Positions 26,531 to 35,999 of a DNA stretch of 64,000 nt are shown here, in pieces. A model generated the notes under the pieces. That model worked only from the letters and a program-made list of their open reading frames with translations. It was not told the origin of the DNA and searched no databases. A program made the translations under genes and the position numbers. This stretch comes from Prorocentrum cordatum (taxonomy: Eukaryota > Sar > Dinophyceae > Prorocentrales > Prorocentraceae), in assembly GCA_963575745.1 (NCBI GenBank), contig CAUYUJ010000337.1, forward strand, positions 425,730 through 489,729, in the 5' to 3' direction. Position 1 is the stretch's first letter; the number at the start of each line of letters is the position of its first letter.

Positions 26531-28645
26531 ATGGAGGCACAGTTTCAGCAGGTCCTGGAACGGCTCGCCGCTATGGAGCAGGAGAACCGGCGGTTGGGCG
26601 CCGAGCTCGCCGCGTCGCGGGGCGAAGTTCAGGCAGCCCGGCAGGAAGCACTACAGGCGCGTCAAGCGGCGCAGGCACCACAGGCCATGGCAGCAGAGAT
26701 AGCGCAGGCACTACGAGCAGTTCGAGAGGAGGAGCGGCGAGACCGTGGCGGAGGCCTCATCGACAGCCGGGGTCTCAACAAGCCGTCGGTGTTCAACGGC
26801 GACGAGGAGAAGTACATCCAATGGACACGCAAGACCGAGAATTTCATCGCGAGCACGTACCGTGACGCTCGCGAGATGCTGCAGTTCGCGACGGACCAGG
26901 GGCAGGAAGAGGTCACAATCGACGATATGATTGGCGACCCGCAGGATGCGCGATTCCCGAGGGATCGCTTGGAGGAGATAGATGACCAGACCTACGTGGT
27001 CCTCTCGGCGCTGACGGAAGGCGAGGCCTTTGATATTGTCACTAGCGCTGGCAGCGGCAACGGATTCGAGGCGTGGCGCAGGCTGGCGGCTCGATTTGAC
27101 CCCATCACCGCGGGCCGCACCCGAGGTCTTCTACGAGATATCATGGACCCTGGCAAGGCCAAGTTGGGGGACCTTCAAGCGGCGATCGAGCGCCTGGAGG
27201 AGATGCACCGGCGGTACGAGAACCGGAAGGACGCTCAGGGCGTGAGGAAGCAGCTGGCCGACGATATTAAGTACGCGTCGCTCGAGGCGATGCTGCCCGA
27301 GGACATCGAGAAACACTGCCAGCTGAACAAGAGCAGGCTGACGACGTACGCGGAGCTCAGGGCAGAAGTCACATCATACGCAGAGCTTCGGCGAGGTGCA
27401 AAACAGAAGCCGTCGAAACCATCGAAACCCAGTGACCCTGATGCGATGGACGTCGACTCGCTGACCTTCAGCGGTGCCCTCGCGGCGCTCTGGCAGCAGG
27501 GCGGTGCCGGACGAGGTCGAGGTGGCAAGCATGGTGGCAAGGGCGCCGGCAGCGGTTGGCCGAGTCCTCCGAGCGGTTCGCGAGGAGGAAAAGGAGACGG
27601 CAAAGGAGGTAGAGGTGACGGCAAAGGTAAAGGTGAAAAGGGCAAGAAAGGCGACGGCCCGAAGAACCCGCCGCAGGTCGGCACACGTGGCGCCAGGATC
27701 GTCGGCAACTGCTGGCGCTGCGGCAAGCCAGGACATAAGGAGGAAGACTGTTGGTCGAACCCGGCTCGAGGAGGAGGCGCTGGCGCGGGACGCGGCGCTG
27801 GCGGAGGTGGAAAGGCAGGCGCGCGAGGAGGACAGCCCAAGGGCGGAAAACCAGGTGGAGGTAAGCCAACTAGGAGCCTCGACACAGTCGAGCCCGAGGC
27901 CGAGCGCGACATGGGCAGCCTCGACATCTGCGCGCTGTACGACCTACCCTGGCATAATGACTCGATCCTGAAGCAGTTCGGCGCCGTGGAGGTGAATGCG
28001 ACCAGTGAGGACTCGGACGTCGATGAGGTTTCGTATGCCAATGACGAGATAGGTGTCCACGCCGGGATGGGTGTCAACGAGGATCCAAATGCCAAGGTCG
28101 TGGACGTGTGTGCGTTGGACCAGAACGAGAACTGGGTGAAGTTCAACTTCGACACCGGCAGCGCCAAGACCGTGGTCCCGCTCAATTTCAATGCCGGGAC
28201 GGAGGTTGACAATTCGGGCAAGAGCATGCGTTTCAAGACGGCCAGCGGCGAGATCATCTATGGTGGAGCTGGAGTACGGATTACCGGCACAGACCAATTC
28301 GAGCAGAGCGTCACGCTGAACGGCATCAAAGCTCCAGTCCACAAGGCGCTGGTTTCCGCCGGGGAAATTACGGGCAAGGACTCCGACGTGTTCCTCATGG
28401 GAGATTTTGGATACATCGTGCATCGTGATTCACCGATCCGTTTGGAGCTGAGGCGCGCTTTCAGAGCCATTGCGGCGAAGCACGGCAACACGGGCGTGAT
28501 TCAGATGAACAAGGAGGACAATGTGTACAACCTCTACGTGCGGGTCCGCGAGAACGACGTCGAGGGTGCGAAGGACTTGTGTCCGGCTTCAGCGGCGGAC
28601 GGAGAACCTGCGCCGGGTTTCCGGAGGCAGGGGAAGCGCCCGTAA
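26531..28645 (+). CDS. Copia-C Gag and aspartic protease
   Basis: 704 codons starting at an ATG 120 bases after the LTR. Residues 1-70 are a Gln/Glu/Ala-rich coiled coil (VLERLAAMEQENRRLGAELA). Residues ~85-290 form a capsid-like region (KPSVFNGDEEKYIQWTRKTE), and a Gly/Lys/Arg-rich nucleic-acid-binding region comes next. A canonical zinc knuckle CWRCGKPGHKEEDC (C394, C397, H402, C407) is followed by a second Gly-rich region. The protease has the catalytic FNFDTGSAKTVVP (D541). It ends at TAA 28643-28645, inside an overlap with Pol that begins at 28429. In this young element Gag shows no lesion. Confidence 0.92.
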   Translation: MEAQFQQVLERLAAMEQENRRLGAELAASRGEVQAARQEALQARQAAQAPQAMAAEIAQALRAVREEERRDRGGGLIDSRGLNKPSVFNGDEEKYIQWTRKTENFIASTYRDAREMLQFATDQGQEEVTIDDMIGDPQDARFPRDRLEEIDDQTYVVLSALTEGEAFDIVTSAGSGNGFEAWRRLAARFDPITAGRTRGLLRDIMDPGKAKLGDLQAAIERLEEMHRRYENRKDAQGVRKQLADDIKYASLEAMLPEDIEKHCQLNKSRLTTYAELRAEVTSYAELRRGAKQKPSKPSKPSDPDAMDVDSLTFSGALAALWQQGGAGRGRGGKHGGKGAGSGWPSPPSGSRGGKGDGKGGRGDGKGKGEKGKKGDGPKNPPQVGTRGARIVGNCWRCGKPGHKEEDCWSNPARGGGAGAGRGAGGGGKAGARGGQPKGGKPGGGKPTRSLDTVEPEAERDMGSLDICALYDLPWHNDSILKQFGAVEVNATSEDSDVDEVSYANDEIGVHAGMGVNEDPNAKVVDVCALDQNENWVKFNFDTGSAKTVVPLNFNAGTEVDNSGKSMRFKTASGEIIYGGAGVRITGTDQFEQSVTLNGIKAPVHKALVSAGEITGKDSDVFLMGDFGYIVHRDSPIRLELRRAFRAIAAKHGNTGVIQMNKEDNVYNLYVRVRENDVEGAKDLCPASAADGEPAPGFRRQGKRP

Positions 28646-31600
28646 GACCAGCAGATGGCCCAGGGGCCAGTGGCGAGGCTGCCGCAAATGGCCCCGAAGG
28701 AGGCGAGGTGCAGCCAGAAGGCGACGATGGCATGGAACAGGAGCGGCCTCGTATCCCGAGTCGTGTCATCACGCCCACCGCGAAGGAGATAGAAGAACAT
28801 GAAGCAGCTGGTCATGCAGTATTCCGCAGTTGGTGCGAGGATTGCACAGGAGGCAAGGGCCAAGCCAATCCTCATCATGAGAGCTCGGAGCCGGCCGGGC
28901 TCCCGGAGTTCCACGTCGATTACGGCTACATGGGGACGGTTGATAGCGAGTGCGCGCCGATGATCATAGGCCGCGAAAACAAATTAGGCAACTATGCGGC
29001 TAGCACTGTCCCGCAGAAGGGAGTCAACAACTACGCGGCGGCCTACTTGGTTGGGTGGCTGAAGGGGCTCGGTTTCAAGCGAATGGTGTTCAGGAGCGAC
29101 AACGAGTCGAGCTTGCTCAAGCTTCTTGATCTCGTGTCCCAGAATCTCCCCGGCATCGAGATCGTAATGAAGACCAGTCCGGAAGGCGACCCCCAGGCCA
29201 ACGGCACGGCTGAATCGGCGGTCAGGGAGATCAAGAATCAAGTGCGGACGTTGCGCCTGGAGCTGAAGCGCAAGTACGGCAGGCAGATTCCGGAGACATC
29301 AGCATTGCTGTCGTGGCTTGCGAGATACGCGGCAAATGTCATAAACCGCTACAGGTTTGGCAGAGATGGCAGGTCCGCGGAACATCGACGATCAGGTCGA
29401 CGGTGGCAACGCCCGACTGTCGGGTTCGGCGAGAAGACGTTCTTCCGGCCAATCCAGACGAAGGCTCTGACGAAGGAGGGCCGAGCGCAGCCGAGGATGC
29501 TCGAGGGGATCTTCGTGGGCCACCACGAGCGGAACGGCGCTATGATGTTCATCACCCCGGAGGGCATGACGAAGGGCGTCGGTATGCACAGGAAGCCAGA
29601 GGGCGAGAGGTACGACTTCGACTTCATGTTGTCATGCAGGGGATTTCCGTGGGATTCGAAGCCTCGGGAGCGAGCGGCGCAGCAACCGATGGCAGGTCCG
29701 AGCGACGTGCCGGAGGCGATGGTGATGCCCGAACCGGCAGCACCGCAACCAGCCGGTGAGGCAGCTGCAGGTGGAGGTGAGGTTGCCGACGCTGCTCGGC
29801 CTCCAGTTGCAGGGCTTCGTAAGGCTTTCTACGTGATGAAGAGTGACGTGGAGCGCTTCGGCATGTCGCCGGGGTGCTCAGCATGTTCGAATGCATTTTT
29901 GGGTGTACCAGTACAGTCAGGACATACCGCAGAATGCCGTGAGCGCATGCTCGGGAAGCTGCGCGAGTCCGGAGCGATGCAGGACGCTGTGAGGCTCGAG
30001 GCGTTCGCGGCGCGTAAGGAGGGGCTGAAGCGCACGGCGGCCGGGGACTTCGTGCCGGCAGCTCGACGCGCGGCTGCGGCTCCGAGAGGTGCGGCGAGGC
30101 CGCAGCAGGCAGCGGGTGAGCCATCAGAGGCGGCTGCACCAGAGGTGGCCATGCCGGCGGCTGCCGAAGTTGATCAACCTGGTCGGCTTGAGGAGGCGCC
30201 AGCACGAGCGCGAGACGTTCGAGTGCAAGATACGCGAGTCAGAGCATCGACCCGAAGATCTGACGGCGCAGAGAGCCCGCGGCCGAAAGCGAAACAGAGG
30301 CCGACAGAACGAGGGCAAAAGCGAGCTGGCGACGAGCCAGACGACATGGCAAGGGCGGCGGACCCAGCTCCGGCCCATGCGGACGCCGACGTCAAGCTGG
30401 ACGTGAGGGCGCCGCCGACCCCCAGAGCGAGTGGCGCGGCATCATCATCGGGAGCTGCACCGTCGACGCCGGGGGCAGCAGTCAGGTCGGCAGGAGCCGA
30501 CGCTGGAGCACCGAGTGCGGGCGCAGATATGGCGTCCTTGAGCTTCGAGAAGAGAGGCATGATACGAGGAGTCGTTGATCAACTACGGGCGTCTATGAGA
30601 TATCACGAGCTGGACGTCGAGGAAGGCGAGTTGAAGCAGATGGCGATCAGTCTCTGCTCGCTATCGGCGGTTGATGTGGCGGAGTTCTACACCCCGCGGA
30701 GGTTTACGCCCCGGACGGCGAACCATGGCATGAGGCCTGGATTCTGCGTGGACCTTACGACCACGAAGAAGGACGGCCAGTACTGGGACCTCAGGAGACC
30801 GGAGGATCAGGCGGAGTTCGAGGAGCTCCAGGCCGAGCAGACACCCAAATTGCTCATCGGCTCCCCGCCGTGCACAGATTTCTGCCAGCTGCTGAAGATG
30901 ACGTTCAGCCCGGCTGAGATTGCACAGCGACGAGCGGAAGGAGGTGAAGTACATATGCGAGTAGCCGTGGCCGGCTATTGGAGACAGCTCAACTCCGGGA
31001 GGCATTTCCTGCACGAGCATCCGGCGAAGTCGGACAGCTGGAAGATGACGGAGGTTGAGGAGCTCGCCAGGGACCCCAGGGTCTTCAAGGTACAGGGGCC
31101 GATGTGCAACTGGAACCTCAAAGGGGCCGACGACGAGGGCAGGACCGGGTACGTCCGCAAAGAGACGATCTGGCTCACGAGTTCGGAGGAGCTCGCGAAG
31201 ACGCTGCAGGGCGTCTGCCAGAACATGAAGGGCCGCACCATGCACAGGCACGTTCACCTGATCGGCGGTAAGGCCAGGACGTCGGCGGCTGCGGCGTACA
31301 CTCCAGAGCTAGTCAATGGCGTGCTCAAGGCATTCCGTCGGCAACTACACCGAGATGGAGATGAGATGGTGCTCCACGCTTTCGACGCTGGCGCGATCCC
31401 AGACTCTACCGATTGGTGGGACGAGCCGGAGAACCAGGAGTGGGCGTGGAGAGCATGGGACGATATCAACAACGAGGAGCTGGACCCAGTCAAGGTTATG
31501 GAAGCACGGCAGGAGGAGATCGACTACATCAGAGGCATGCAGGTATTCAAGGCAGTTCCCAAGTCAGAGTGCCCTGGGAAGCCTATTACTATGAAGTGGA

Positions 31601-32907
31601 TTGACACCCGGAAGCAGTCAGGTCGATACCGCAGCCGTCTCGTGTGCAGGGAGATCAAGAAGGCGAAGCGGTCAGAGGACAAGCTCGACCCAGCGGACGT
31701 CTTCTCGGCGATGCCGCCTGTCGAGAGCCTGAAGATGTTGATTAGTGAGTGGATGACAACCGACGATGGGCATAACCACGAGGACTTCATCATGGCTTCT
31801 TTCGACATCAGCCGCGCTCACTTCGCGGCGACGCAGGACAAGCGCGACGTCTACGCGACGCTTCCAGATGGCTTCGAACAGGAAGGCCATGTCGCGAAGC
31901 TGCTGAAGGCGATGTACGGCACGGAGGACGCAGCTAACCTGTGGGGCGAGACTTGGGCCAGGCAGCTGGAGGAGAATGGCATTAAGATTGGCATCGCGTC
32001 GAGGGCGCTGTTCTGTGGTGAGAGACACAAAGGACTATGCCATGGAGACGACTTCCTAGTGCTATGTCGACGCGAACACTTGTCGGAGTTCCAGAAGATT
32101 TTGGAGGATAGGTTCGAAGCGAAGAACACCGGAGTCATCGGTTTCAGCGAGAAGGATGAGAAGACTCTCGAGATATTGAACCGAGAAATCCGGATCGTTG
32201 GCAACGACGTCGTCGAACTAGAGGCTGATCCACGGCACGCAGAGAAGGTGATCGAGGAGCTAGGTTTGCAGAACGCCAATGCTGTGGCTACTCCGCGCGT
32301 GAAGTACAGCGACGCCGAGCACGCAGCTCGGGAGTCCAGTCCGTTCCTCGTCGGGGCGGATATCACGAAGTACAGGTCGTGCACGATGAGGCTGAAGTAC
32401 ATCGAGCAGGACAGGCTGGACCTATCGGAAGCAGTCAAGTGTCTTGCCCAGAATATGGCTAAACCTCGTGAAGGCCACATGGTCGATCTGAAACGGCTTG
32501 GGCGGTATCTCAAGGGCCACCAGCGTGCGATTTTGACATACCGGTTGCAATCGTCCGACTGCGGTTTGAAGGTTTATACAGATAGCGATTGGGCCGGCGA
32601 GCTAGCGACTCGACGGTCGACGTCGGGCATGGTGCTCATGAGGGGGTCTCACCTACTACGTGCGACTTCAACTTTGCAGAGTGTCACAGCACTGTCGAGT
32701 GCCGAAGCGGAGTTCTATGCTATGACCCGTGGAGCGGCGTACGCTCTAGGAACGCAGTCGTTTTTTTCCGAGATGTTGGCCGAGAGCTCAGCATCCGGCT
32801 TTATACTGATAGTTCGAGTGCGAAGAGTTTCACACTGCGAAGAGGTGTGGGCAAGATGCGCCATATCCAAACGCGATATCTTTGGCTCCAGGAAAGGACG
32901 AGTTTGA
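28429..32907 (+). CDS. Copia-C Pol: integrase, methyltransferase-like domain, reverse transcriptase, RNase H
   Basis: No own start is expected; it is reached by frameshift. Residue numbers count from the first GTG at 28579. HHCC zinc site: H74, H79, C86, C89. Integrase triad: D114 (HVDYGY), D174 (RSDNESS), E212 (TAESAVRE). A Cys-X2-Cys-X12-His-X3-Cys motif lies at 433-453. The methyltransferase-like domain covers ~640-900: VDLTTTKKDGQYWDL, GSPPCTDF (C765), FLHEHP (E813), GPMCNWNL (C843). Reverse transcriptase motif A is SFDISRAHF (D1076). The catalytic pair is D1157-D1158 in CHGDDFL, with Gly where Val or Met is usual. RNase H has D1335 (YTDSDW) and SSAEAEFYA. After a T7 run the frame is lost and the last ~45 residues are spurious. 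Confidence 0.92.
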   Translation, partial: FTDPFGAEARFQSHCGEARQHGRDSDEQGGQCVQPLRAGPRERRRGCEGLVSGFSGGRRTCAGFPEAGEAPVRPADGPGASGEAAANGPEGGEVQPEGDDGMEQERPRIPSRVITPTAKEIEEHEAAGHAVFRSWCEDCTGGKGQANPHHESSEPAGLPEFHVDYGYMGTVDSECAPMIIGRENKLGNYAASTVPQKGVNNYAAAYLVGWLKGLGFKRMVFRSDNESSLLKLLDLVSQNLPGIEIVMKTSPEGDPQANGTAESAVREIKNQVRTLRLELKRKYGRQIPETSALLSWLARYAANVINRYRFGRDGRSAEHRRSGRRWQRPTVGFGEKTFFRPIQTKALTKEGRAQPRMLEGIFVGHHERNGAMMFITPEGMTKGVGMHRKPEGERYDFDFMLSCRGFPWDSKPRERAAQQPMAGPSDVPEAMVMPEPAAPQPAGEAAAGGGEVADAARPPVAGLRKAFYVMKSDVERFGMSPGCSACSNAFLGVPVQSGHTAECRERMLGKLRESGAMQDAVRLEAFAARKEGLKRTAAGDFVPAARRAAAAPRGAARPQQAAGEPSEAAAPEVAMPAAAEVDQPGRLEEAPARARDVRVQDTRVRASTRRSDGAESPRPKAKQRPTERGQKRAGDEPDDMARAADPAPAHADADVKLDVRAPPTPRASGAASSSGAAPSTPGAAVRSAGADAGAPSAGADMASLSFEKRGMIRGVVDQLRASMRYHELDVEEGELKQMAISLCSLSAVDVAEFYTPRRFTPRTANHGMRPGFCVDLTTTKKDGQYWDLRRPEDQAEFEELQAEQTPKLLIGSPPCTDFCQLLKMTFSPAEIAQRRAEGGEVHMRVAVAGYWRQLNSGRHFLHEHPAKSDSWKMTEVEELARDPRVFKVQGPMCNWNLKGADDEGRTGYVRKETIWLTSSEELAKTLQGVCQNMKGRTMHRHVHLIGGKARTSAAAAYTPELVNGVLKAFRRQLHRDGDEMVLHAFDAGAIPDSTDWWDEPENQEWAWRAWDDINNEELDPVKVMEARQEEIDYIRGMQVFKAVPKSECPGKPITMKWIDTRKQSGRYRSRLVCREIKKAKRSEDKLDPADVFSAMPPVESLKMLISEWMTTDDGHNHEDFIMASFDISRAHFAATQDKRDVYATLPDGFEQEGHVAKLLKAMYGTEDAANLWGETWARQLEENGIKIGIASRALFCGERHKGLCHGDDFLVLCRREHLSEFQKILEDRFEAKNTGVIGFSEKDEKTLEILNREIRIVGNDVVELEADPRHAEKVIEELGLQNANAVATPRVKYSDAEHAARESSPFLVGADITKYRSCTMRLKYIEQDRLDLSEAVKCLAQNMAKPREGHMVDLKRLGRYLKGHQRAILTYRLQSSDCGLKVYTDSDWAGELATRRSTSGMVLMRGSHLLRATSTLQSVTALSSAEAEFYAMTRGAAYALGTQSFFSEMLAESSASGFILIVRVRRVSHCEEVWARCAISKRDIFGSRKGRV
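28615..28621 (+). other. Candidate -1 ribosomal frameshift site G GGT TTC
   Basis: Pol is in the -1 frame relative to Gag and the two frames overlap at 28429-28645. Within the overlap the heptamer GGGTTTC is placed exactly in Gag phase (GGT TTC), matching the X XXY YYZ rule, 22 bases before the Gag stop. After slippage the same two codons read GGG TTT, keeping Gly-Phe. A 6-bp hairpin (TGGCCC/GGGCCA, 28656-28669) lies downstream, but at 35 bases it is farther than usual. Confidence 0.6.
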
Positions 32908-33038
32908 AGCACTTGAATTTGGCCAAGATAGACGGCACCGATAATCCGGCAGATGTGATGACCAAAAGTTTGGTCAGCCCTCTTTTGAACAAGTACTGCA
33001 AATTCGGTGGCCAGCGATTCGCAATGCCGAAACGGTAG
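32766..33038 (+). pseudogene. Copia-C RNase H C-terminus, displaced by a frameshift
   Basis: In the third frame the sequence reads FRDVGRELSIRLYTDSSSAK, HIQTRYLWLQE, NLAKIDGTDNPADVMTKSLV and KFGGQRFAMPKR, ending at TAG. This is the normal end of Copia RNase H and clearly belongs to the upstream reading frame. The join lies in the seven-T run at 32761-32767: one missing T would account for it. A real deletion and a sequencing or assembly error in a homopolymer are equally possible. Confidence 0.85.
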
Positions 33039-33177
33039 AGAATTGCAGCTCGTGTGCGTGAGCGGGGGATGTACTCATAGGTACCAGGCTGGACTGTTTG
33101 AGGTCCGTGGCCACGCTCCGCTAACCTTGATGCGCTTGTGGGCGAAATCCACGACGCGGTCTGCGAGACCGGCGGCG

Positions 33178-33465
33178 TGACTCCTGGAGGCCATCGTAGA
33201 TCCTTGAAAGGTTATTAATCCCACTAAGTGGGATAGCGGCCTTTAGCAATGATGTGATAATGTGCGTCTAATGTCATGCATTGCAGCAACATGTTCTTAA
33301 CGCAGTAGAACATGTTGGAGTCAGGGGCAGCAGTAGTGATGAGCTGCATGGAGTGCAGGAGTGATCAATCCCACAAAGTGGGATAGCGGATGGTTGCACT
33401 GTGCGTAACCATTGTGGCTCAAGTCATAATGGGCTCAGGCTTTAGAAAAGGACTTTCGCTTCTCA
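33178..33465 (+). repeat. Copia-C 3' LTR
   Basis: 286 of 288 bases identical to the 5' LTR. The 139 bases between the RNase H stop and this LTR are non-coding. I see no purine tract directly adjoining; the nearest is GAGCGGGGGA at 33060-33069. Confidence 0.97.
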
Positions 33466-33470
33466 CAATC

Positions 33471-34550
33471 ACGCCAGACGGATCCCCCCAAATAGGGTCG
33501 GCGGCAGAGGCGGCAGCCTTTAGATAAGGAGAAGGGGGGGCAGATGAAAGAAGGACAGATAGGATTACCCGTAGGTCGGAAGCAGTTGGTAGAAACATGA
33601 AGTAGGAGAGCGTTGAAGAAGATTTGTTTCCGCCAACCACCTGAAGAGGAGGGAAGAGGGAATACCGCTCGACCCTTAAAGTAGGAATGCACGTAAAGTA
33701 AAATGGAATCTGTAATTCAAAACATTCCTATGTTCGACGACCGACGAGTAGTGTTGTGCCCGAGACGCTTCGAACCCAGGTAGCCGAGCAAGTAGCTTGC
33801 GACGAGACGAACCAATGAACTCCTCTCTCTCTCTGCCTCTTCGCTCTGCTCCTCTTCCAATCCGCTGCTCCTGGGACGATTTACGTATGGACACACGCCC
33901 ATGCGCGCTTGCGGGGGACAGGGAATGAGAAATACGTGGCTCGGGATACTCGAAAAGCTATCCGTATCCCGTCCCGAGGGCCTGTGGATCAGGAGGGAGG
34001 TATTAGTCGAACATACATCATCATTGACGGGCCTTTGGGGACCCTGGTGGGGACGAGGTGGATAACACTTGGGTCCAATGCGCAAGATGCTTCTGGGTCT
34101 ACCGCGAGCCACTTCTCCCTCCAAACCAATTTCACAACTGAATGTTGCGCGGTTGGCCCTGGATTCCTGGCGCGCCACACGCGCCGTGCCACTGGCTGCC
34201 CTTGAGAAGGTTGAGAGTGTCGGGGGTGGACATAACCCACTTAAGCAAAACGACCTTTATTGAACGCTGCCCGCGCACTCCACGTGCGCACGGCACCGCA
34301 TTCCGAGTGCAACCCAGCTGGGTAGCTAATCGACGTCCAAGAACAAACCAATGTATGCAGCGATCCGCACGATGAAACCAGCTGAGGAGCTGAGGACTGC
34401 ACCAGCGCACTCGAACACACTGTCGAGTAAGCTGGCGCATCTCTCCTCAGTCGACTTGTCTGGGTGGGCGGTCGCGCAATGCCCGATAGTGTGGAACTCG
34501 CGAGAGCAAGTGCTAGCGACCCAGACTTCTGACACTCCAATATTTGCGAT
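33471..34550. other. Unique DNA, no gene recognised
   Basis: No coding-like frame, repeat or RNA gene that I can support. Confidence 0.45.
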
Positions 34551-34554
34551 GCGT

Positions 34555-35300
34555 GGGTCCCTGGAGGTCTGGACAACTTCCCTAGGACTACTAGGACTAG
34601 TTTTTCGTCCAGAGTGGCTCTTCGATGATCCTGGGGCCCCGTTGAGGGCCTCTGGGGGCCGAGAATGGCTAAAAACTGGCCGAACCGACTTTTGTCGGAG
34701 CCTCGGATCTCTGGCGAACGTGGGGCTCGACAAAATCGTCGGGTCGGGTGCTGCGCTGGGCCTGCTGGCGGCTCTGCGTTCGGCCCGACCGCAATGACGT
34801 ACGAGGAGGAGGCGTCCGCAGCCGTTCTGGCCCCCAGAGCGAGCGCCGCGCACGGACCGCACCGCGCGCGCTGGGCAGCGCACCGTATCGCGGCCAGCCC
34901 CCTGGTCGGCAACCGCCCCGACCCCCCCCTCGCGCGGGCCAAGGGGAGGGAGGACCGGCGGCTCAGAGATGGGGCCTGAGGGGTGGGGCCCGAAGCGCCA
35001 ACCTGGGGGCCCGATTGGACAGGGCGCTCCGCGGCCCAGGCCTGATCGAGCAACCCCGCTACCTGCCGCGCCAGCCTCTCGGAACGGAAGGTCAAGCCGG
35101 CCTGCCGATCGCCCTGCTCCGATTGCCCGAACGGACTGGCCCAGGCCCAAAGATCAGATGTCGTGTTTTTTCATTGCGGGGTTCCTGGAAGTCTCGACCC
35201 ATTTCCCGCGTCCAGCTTTTCATCCAGAGTCGTTTTTTCTAGGTTCCTGGGGCCTGGCTAAGGCCCCTAGAGGCCGAAAGCTGTAAAAAACCGCCGTCTT
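34555..35300 (+). repeat. Diverged dispersed repeat, two copies
   Basis: 34555-34690 and 35175-35300 share an order of phrases: TTCCTGGA.GTCT, then TTTTCGTCCAGAGT (TTTTCATCCAGAGT in the second), then TCCTGGGGCC, then GGCC(T/C)CT.G.GGCCGA, then GGCTAAAAAC (GCTGTAAAAAAC in the second). They are old copies of a ~120-bp interspersed element. The DNA between them is GC-rich and without a convincing gene. Confidence 0.55.
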
Positions 35301-35999
35301 GATTTGTGCCCATAAGGATGGATATCGGGGGGCACCGCGAACGGAAGGTTAGGCCTTCCTCCCGATCGCCACGCATGCTCCGAGTGCCCGGGCCGCCGAA
35401 GCAGGGCTGGCCCGGGCGCAGCGGGCACAGCCGCGCCGCGTGGGCACCTCTACCCACACCACACACCGGGGGCGTCCGAGAGCGAGGCTCACAAAGCATG
35501 ACCGCCGGCTCTCGCTCATCGCTCGCTCGTTCGCTCGTTCGGGCCGTTTGTTCGTTCGCTCGCGCTCTCGGGTGCGCCGCCACCGCGGCCGCGGCGGTCG
35601 GGTGCTTCGGCGGGCGCAAGAGCGTTCGTGGCACGCGGAGCGCGGAAACGTAGCAGGAGGGCCAGGGGAGGGCGGAGGAGGGAAAAACGCGACGAGACTT
35701 GAGCAGAGACCGACCGTCCCGGCATTCCTATGGCCTACCACGATATGCTCTTAGAAAAAAAACTCTGAGAGCGAACGATATCCTGACAAGAAAAATCGGC
35801 ATAACAAAGCAATGCCGTCTCGGCCATATATGTTTCTGTACCTAGGCTCTGCCCAGAGGGTGCTTACTCTATAAGCTTAAAAGGGCTGGGCAGTGTTCCT
35901 CGCCCTGGGCGGTTCCCCCGGTCCCCGCCCCGCGGTTCTCCCAGTTGCGCCCCCTTACCATAGTTTTGCGTAGATCATCTTAGCTTAGCTTCGTTTCAT
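35301..35999. other. GC-rich unique DNA with CGCTCGTTCG words, no gene recognised
   Basis: A short degenerate run of CGCTCGTTCG at 35517-35565 is the only structure I can point to. Confidence 0.4.

Larger units (their letters stand above)
26123..33465 (+). mobile_element. Copia-C: complete LTR retrotransposon, 7343 bp
   Basis: Two 288-bp LTRs (TG...CA) differ at only two positions and are flanked by the duplicated target CAATC (26118-26122 and 33466-33470). The order is 5' LTR, primer-binding site, Gag-protease, -1 frameshift to Pol (integrase, zinc motif, methyltransferase-like domain, reverse transcriptase, RNase H), 3' LTR. It is young by LTR identity. The only coding break seen is in a run of seven T near the end of RNase H. 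It lacks the membrane-type tail found in Copia-A and Copia-B. Confidence 0.98.

Noticed and set aside
32761-32768. T TTT TTC as a second programmed frameshift site in Copia-C
   Set aside because: The heptamer is not in phase with the Pol frame, and frameshifting inside RNase H has no known role; a one-base indel explains it.
33040-33177. Polypurine tract for Copia-C
   Set aside because: No purine run adjoins the 3' LTR; GAGCGGGGGA lies more than 100 bases away, so I did not annotate one.
34241-35150. Two overlapping ~280-codon minus frames
   Set aside because: Composition does not look coding, and the stretch contains diverged copies of a dispersed repeat.
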